DNA from: Desulfovibrio sp.
GTDB taxonomy: Bacteria > Desulfobacterota > Desulfovibrionia > Desulfovibrionales > Desulfovibrionaceae
Length of the DNA: 64,000 bases
Direction: 5' to 3'
NCBI RefSeq assembly: GCF_009712225.1
Contig: NZ_WASP01000006.1
Coordinates: forward strand, 707,273 to 771,272
Program-made: the position numbers and the translations under genes
The notes under the pieces: generated by a model
What the model was told of the DNA's origin: nothing
What the model saw: the letters and a program-made list of their open reading frames with translations, nothing else
Database searches by the model: none
Part shown: positions 62,245 through 64,000 of the stretch, in pieces
Position numbering within the stretch: the stretch's first letter is position 1
Layout: every line of letters starts with the position of its first letter

Positions 62245-63834
62245 ATGTCCGCCTTACCCGTTTGCCAGCAAGATACCGATACCAGTTCCGCGCCCGGCCA
62301 GCTTGTTCCGCTGGAGGTGCTGAATCTTGGGCGCATCGAATACGGCGAAGCCCTGAACTTTCAGAAACGCCGCGTGGAGTCGCGCGTCAGTGACGCCGTG
62401 GAAGACACCCTCCTGCTGCTTGAGCATGACCCCGTCATTACCATGGGACGCGGCGGCACAACGGCCCATCTGCATGTGGCCGAAGAACAGTTGCAGCGTC
62501 AGGGTGTGGGCCTCTACTGGGTGGAACGCGGCGGCATGGCGACCTTTCACGGCCCCGGCCAGCTTGTGGCCTATCCCGTTATCCGCCTGCGGCAAAAAGA
62601 CCTGCACCTGTATATGAAAAAACTGCTGGCCGCCATCGCCTCGGTGGTGCGCTCCTTCGGGCTTGAGCCACAACTGGGTGTTCACGGCCCCGGCGTGTGG
62701 GTTAACGGCGGCAAAATTGCCAGCGTGGGCGTGGCCGTGCGCAAGTGGGTGACCTTTCACGGCATGGCCCTGAACGTGAATACCGATGTGGACTGGTTCC
62801 GTCTCATCACCCCCTGCGGCAATCCTACGGAACGCATTACCTCTATGGCAGCCGAGCTTGGAAGTCAGGTTGATTTTACCGAGGTTTCGCGCCGGTTTGT
62901 CCAGGCCTTTGCCAGCGAATTCGGCTTTGCGCCCCGCTCAGGCCTGGCTGCAAGCCGACCGGGCTGGCTGACCGTTACCCTGCGCCCCGATGCAGGGATA
63001 CGCCCGGTGGAAAACATGCTGGCCAACCTCAACCTGCACAGCGTGTGTCAGGAGGCCCAGTGCCCCAACAAGGGCGAATGCTATTCACGCGGCACCTCAA
63101 CTTTCATCATCATGGGCGACAGATGCACCCGAGGTTGCCGCTACTGCGCCGTTGCCAAGGGAAATCCCGCGCCTCTCGATCCATCCGAGCCGGACAACGT
63201 CGCGCAGGCCGTGCACAGGCTGGGCCTGCAACATGCGGTCATAACTTCCGTCACGCGGGACGACCTGCCGGATGGTGGCGCGGATCATTTTGTGCGCACT
63301 ATCAAGGCCATACGCCACACAAGCCCGCAAACCAGCATTGAAGTGCTGGTGCCGGATTTTCAGGGCAACCACAAAGCTCTTGGGTCTGTGTGCGCCGCCC
63401 GCCCCGACATGTTCAACCATAATCTTGAAACCGTGCGGAGGCTCTTTGCCCAGGTGCGCCCGGGGGCCAGCTATCAAACCTCGCTGGAGGTTCTGCGCTA
63501 CGCGGCCAGTCAGGGCCTGCGGGTAAAATCGGGCATCATGCTGGGCCTTGGCGAAACATGGAGTGAGATTCGCCTCGCCCTGACCGACCTGTTGGCCCAC
63601 GGCTGCCGTTTTCTGACCCTGGGGCAATATCTTGCGCCCTCTGGCGCGCACGTGCCTGTGGCGCGGCATCTGGCCCCTGACGAATTTGACCACTGGAAGG
63701 CAACAGCTCTTGCCATGGGCTTTATGGGCGTGGCTTCCGCCCCGCTGGTGCGCAGTTCGTACCGCGCAGAGGCAATGCTGACCGATCTGACAGACGCGGC
63801 CCCGCTGGCTGCCCATACTTGCGAAGCGTGCTGA
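62245..63834 (+). CDS. lipB-lipA: LipB-LipA fusion: octanoyltransferase and lipoyl synthase
   Basis: 529 residues joining two enzymes of lipoyl assembly. Residues about 20-235 are LipB: RGGMATFHGPGQLVAYP, GKIASVGVAVRKW with K157 and LITPCGN with the thioester cysteine C191. Residues about 245-529 are LipA, a radical-SAM sulfur-insertion enzyme: auxiliary cluster C268, C273, C279 (CX4CX5C), SAM cluster C294, C298, C301 (CX3CX2C) and the C-terminal RSSY serine motif. Both halves look catalytically complete. The fusion can transfer octanoate to E2 lysines and convert it to lipoate. It follows acoL by 98 bp on the same strand, with AAGGAAG before its ATG. Confidence 0.94.
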   Translation: MSALPVCQQDTDTSSAPGQLVPLEVLNLGRIEYGEALNFQKRRVESRVSDAVEDTLLLLEHDPVITMGRGGTTAHLHVAEEQLQRQGVGLYWVERGGMATFHGPGQLVAYPVIRLRQKDLHLYMKKLLAAIASVVRSFGLEPQLGVHGPGVWVNGGKIASVGVAVRKWVTFHGMALNVNTDVDWFRLITPCGNPTERITSMAAELGSQVDFTEVSRRFVQAFASEFGFAPRSGLAASRPGWLTVTLRPDAGIRPVENMLANLNLHSVCQEAQCPNKGECYSRGTSTFIIMGDRCTRGCRYCAVAKGNPAPLDPSEPDNVAQAVHRLGLQHAVITSVTRDDLPDGGADHFVRTIKAIRHTSPQTSIEVLVPDFQGNHKALGSVCAARPDMFNHNLETVRRLFAQVRPGASYQTSLEVLRYAASQGLRVKSGIMLGLGETWSEIRLALTDLLAHGCRFLTLGQYLAPSGAHVPVARHLAPDEFDHWKATALAMGFMGVASAPLVRSSYRAEAMLTDLTDAAPLAAHTCEAC

Positions 63835-63844
63835 GGAGAAACGT

Positions 63845-64000
63845 ATGAAGCTGAGGATGCGCAAATGTGGCACGACCAGTGCCACCCCGATGTTTCCGGC
63901 GGCCCGTACGCTGACGGCCCATGCTGTTGCGGCCTGCATGATAGCGGCCTGTTTCGTGCTGTTGGCGGCTGTACTGCCCGCCCATGCTGCCGCCAGCCAG
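63845..64000 (+). CDS. Exported protein, N-terminus only
   Basis: The window ends 52 codons into this gene. GAGGAG precedes the ATG. The product starts with a basic stretch and a long hydrophobic segment (HAVAACMIAACFVLLAAVLP) ending in AHAAA, a signal peptide with a likely cleavage site. Nothing more can be said about its role. Confidence 0.65.
   Translation, partial: MKLRMRKCGTTSATPMFPAARTLTAHAVAACMIAACFVLLAAVLPAHAAASQ

Overview
The window looks like chromosome of a sulfate-reducing Desulfovibrio-type bacterium (Desulfovibrionaceae). That is inferred from the overall protein style, the LIV importer, the Cache chemoreceptor and the GC-rich core; no 16S or species marker is present. A GC-rich core on both sides encloses about 33 kb of more AT-rich, mosaic accessory DNA inserted at a tRNA-Leu(GAG) gene.

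Left core (1-15.9 kb), mostly minus strand: the end of a branched-chain amino-acid ABC importer operon (livK-livH-livM-livG, livG cut by the window edge), a 603-residue YcaO protein, ribosomal proteins L13-S9 (rplM-rpsI), a divergent HD-domain hydrolase with a secreted partner, a chemoreceptor, then a minus-strand run of a DUF1786 protein, phenylacetate-CoA ligase, a DUF456 membrane protein and a TrmJ-like RNA methyltransferase.

Accessory unit 1 (15.9-30.8 kb): starts at the 3' end of tRNA-Leu and carries a P4-type tyrosine integrase, an AlpA-like regulator, a Bro-N gene fused out of frame to the tail of a very large phage protein, membrane proteins (one with lysozyme-like motifs), an iteron-like array of 11-bp repeats, an XRE repressor with twin operators, a cassette of small phage-type genes, a secreted endonuclease I, an orphan barstar and two related secreted small proteins. 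Copies of ATACCCCCA / TGGGGGTAT lie at both ends and are probable integrase arm sites. It ends at a second copy of the tRNA 3' end (30793-30811).

Accessory unit 2 (30.8-48.5 kb): has no integrase and lies between two copies of a segment of about 143 bp that contains the tRNA 3' end and its native-looking terminator. It is a defence-type island: McrBC (mcrB has a damaged 5' end), a complete type I restriction-modification system (hsdM-hsdS-hsdR), and a tight four-gene operon encoding a GrpE-like protein, a divergent Hsp70, a AAA+ ATPase and a J-like/PH-like protein, followed by a membrane protein with a peptidoglycan-binding domain. This chaperone-like operon is the best candidate in the window for an undescribed system.

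Right core (49.3-64 kb): an acetoin/2,3-butanediol catabolic locus. A 2,3-butanediol dehydrogenase and the sigma-54 activator AcoR precede a plus-strand run encoding E2, a Lin0512 protein, E1-alpha, E1-beta, AcoX, a DUF6506 protein, an acetoin reductase, a second E2, E3 and a LipB-LipA fusion that can supply the lipoyl cofactor both E2 proteins need. The butanediol dehydrogenase gene and the aco run each have a GG-N10-GC sigma-54 promoter with the same TGTTC-N7-GAACA palindrome upstream, so AcoR probably controls both.
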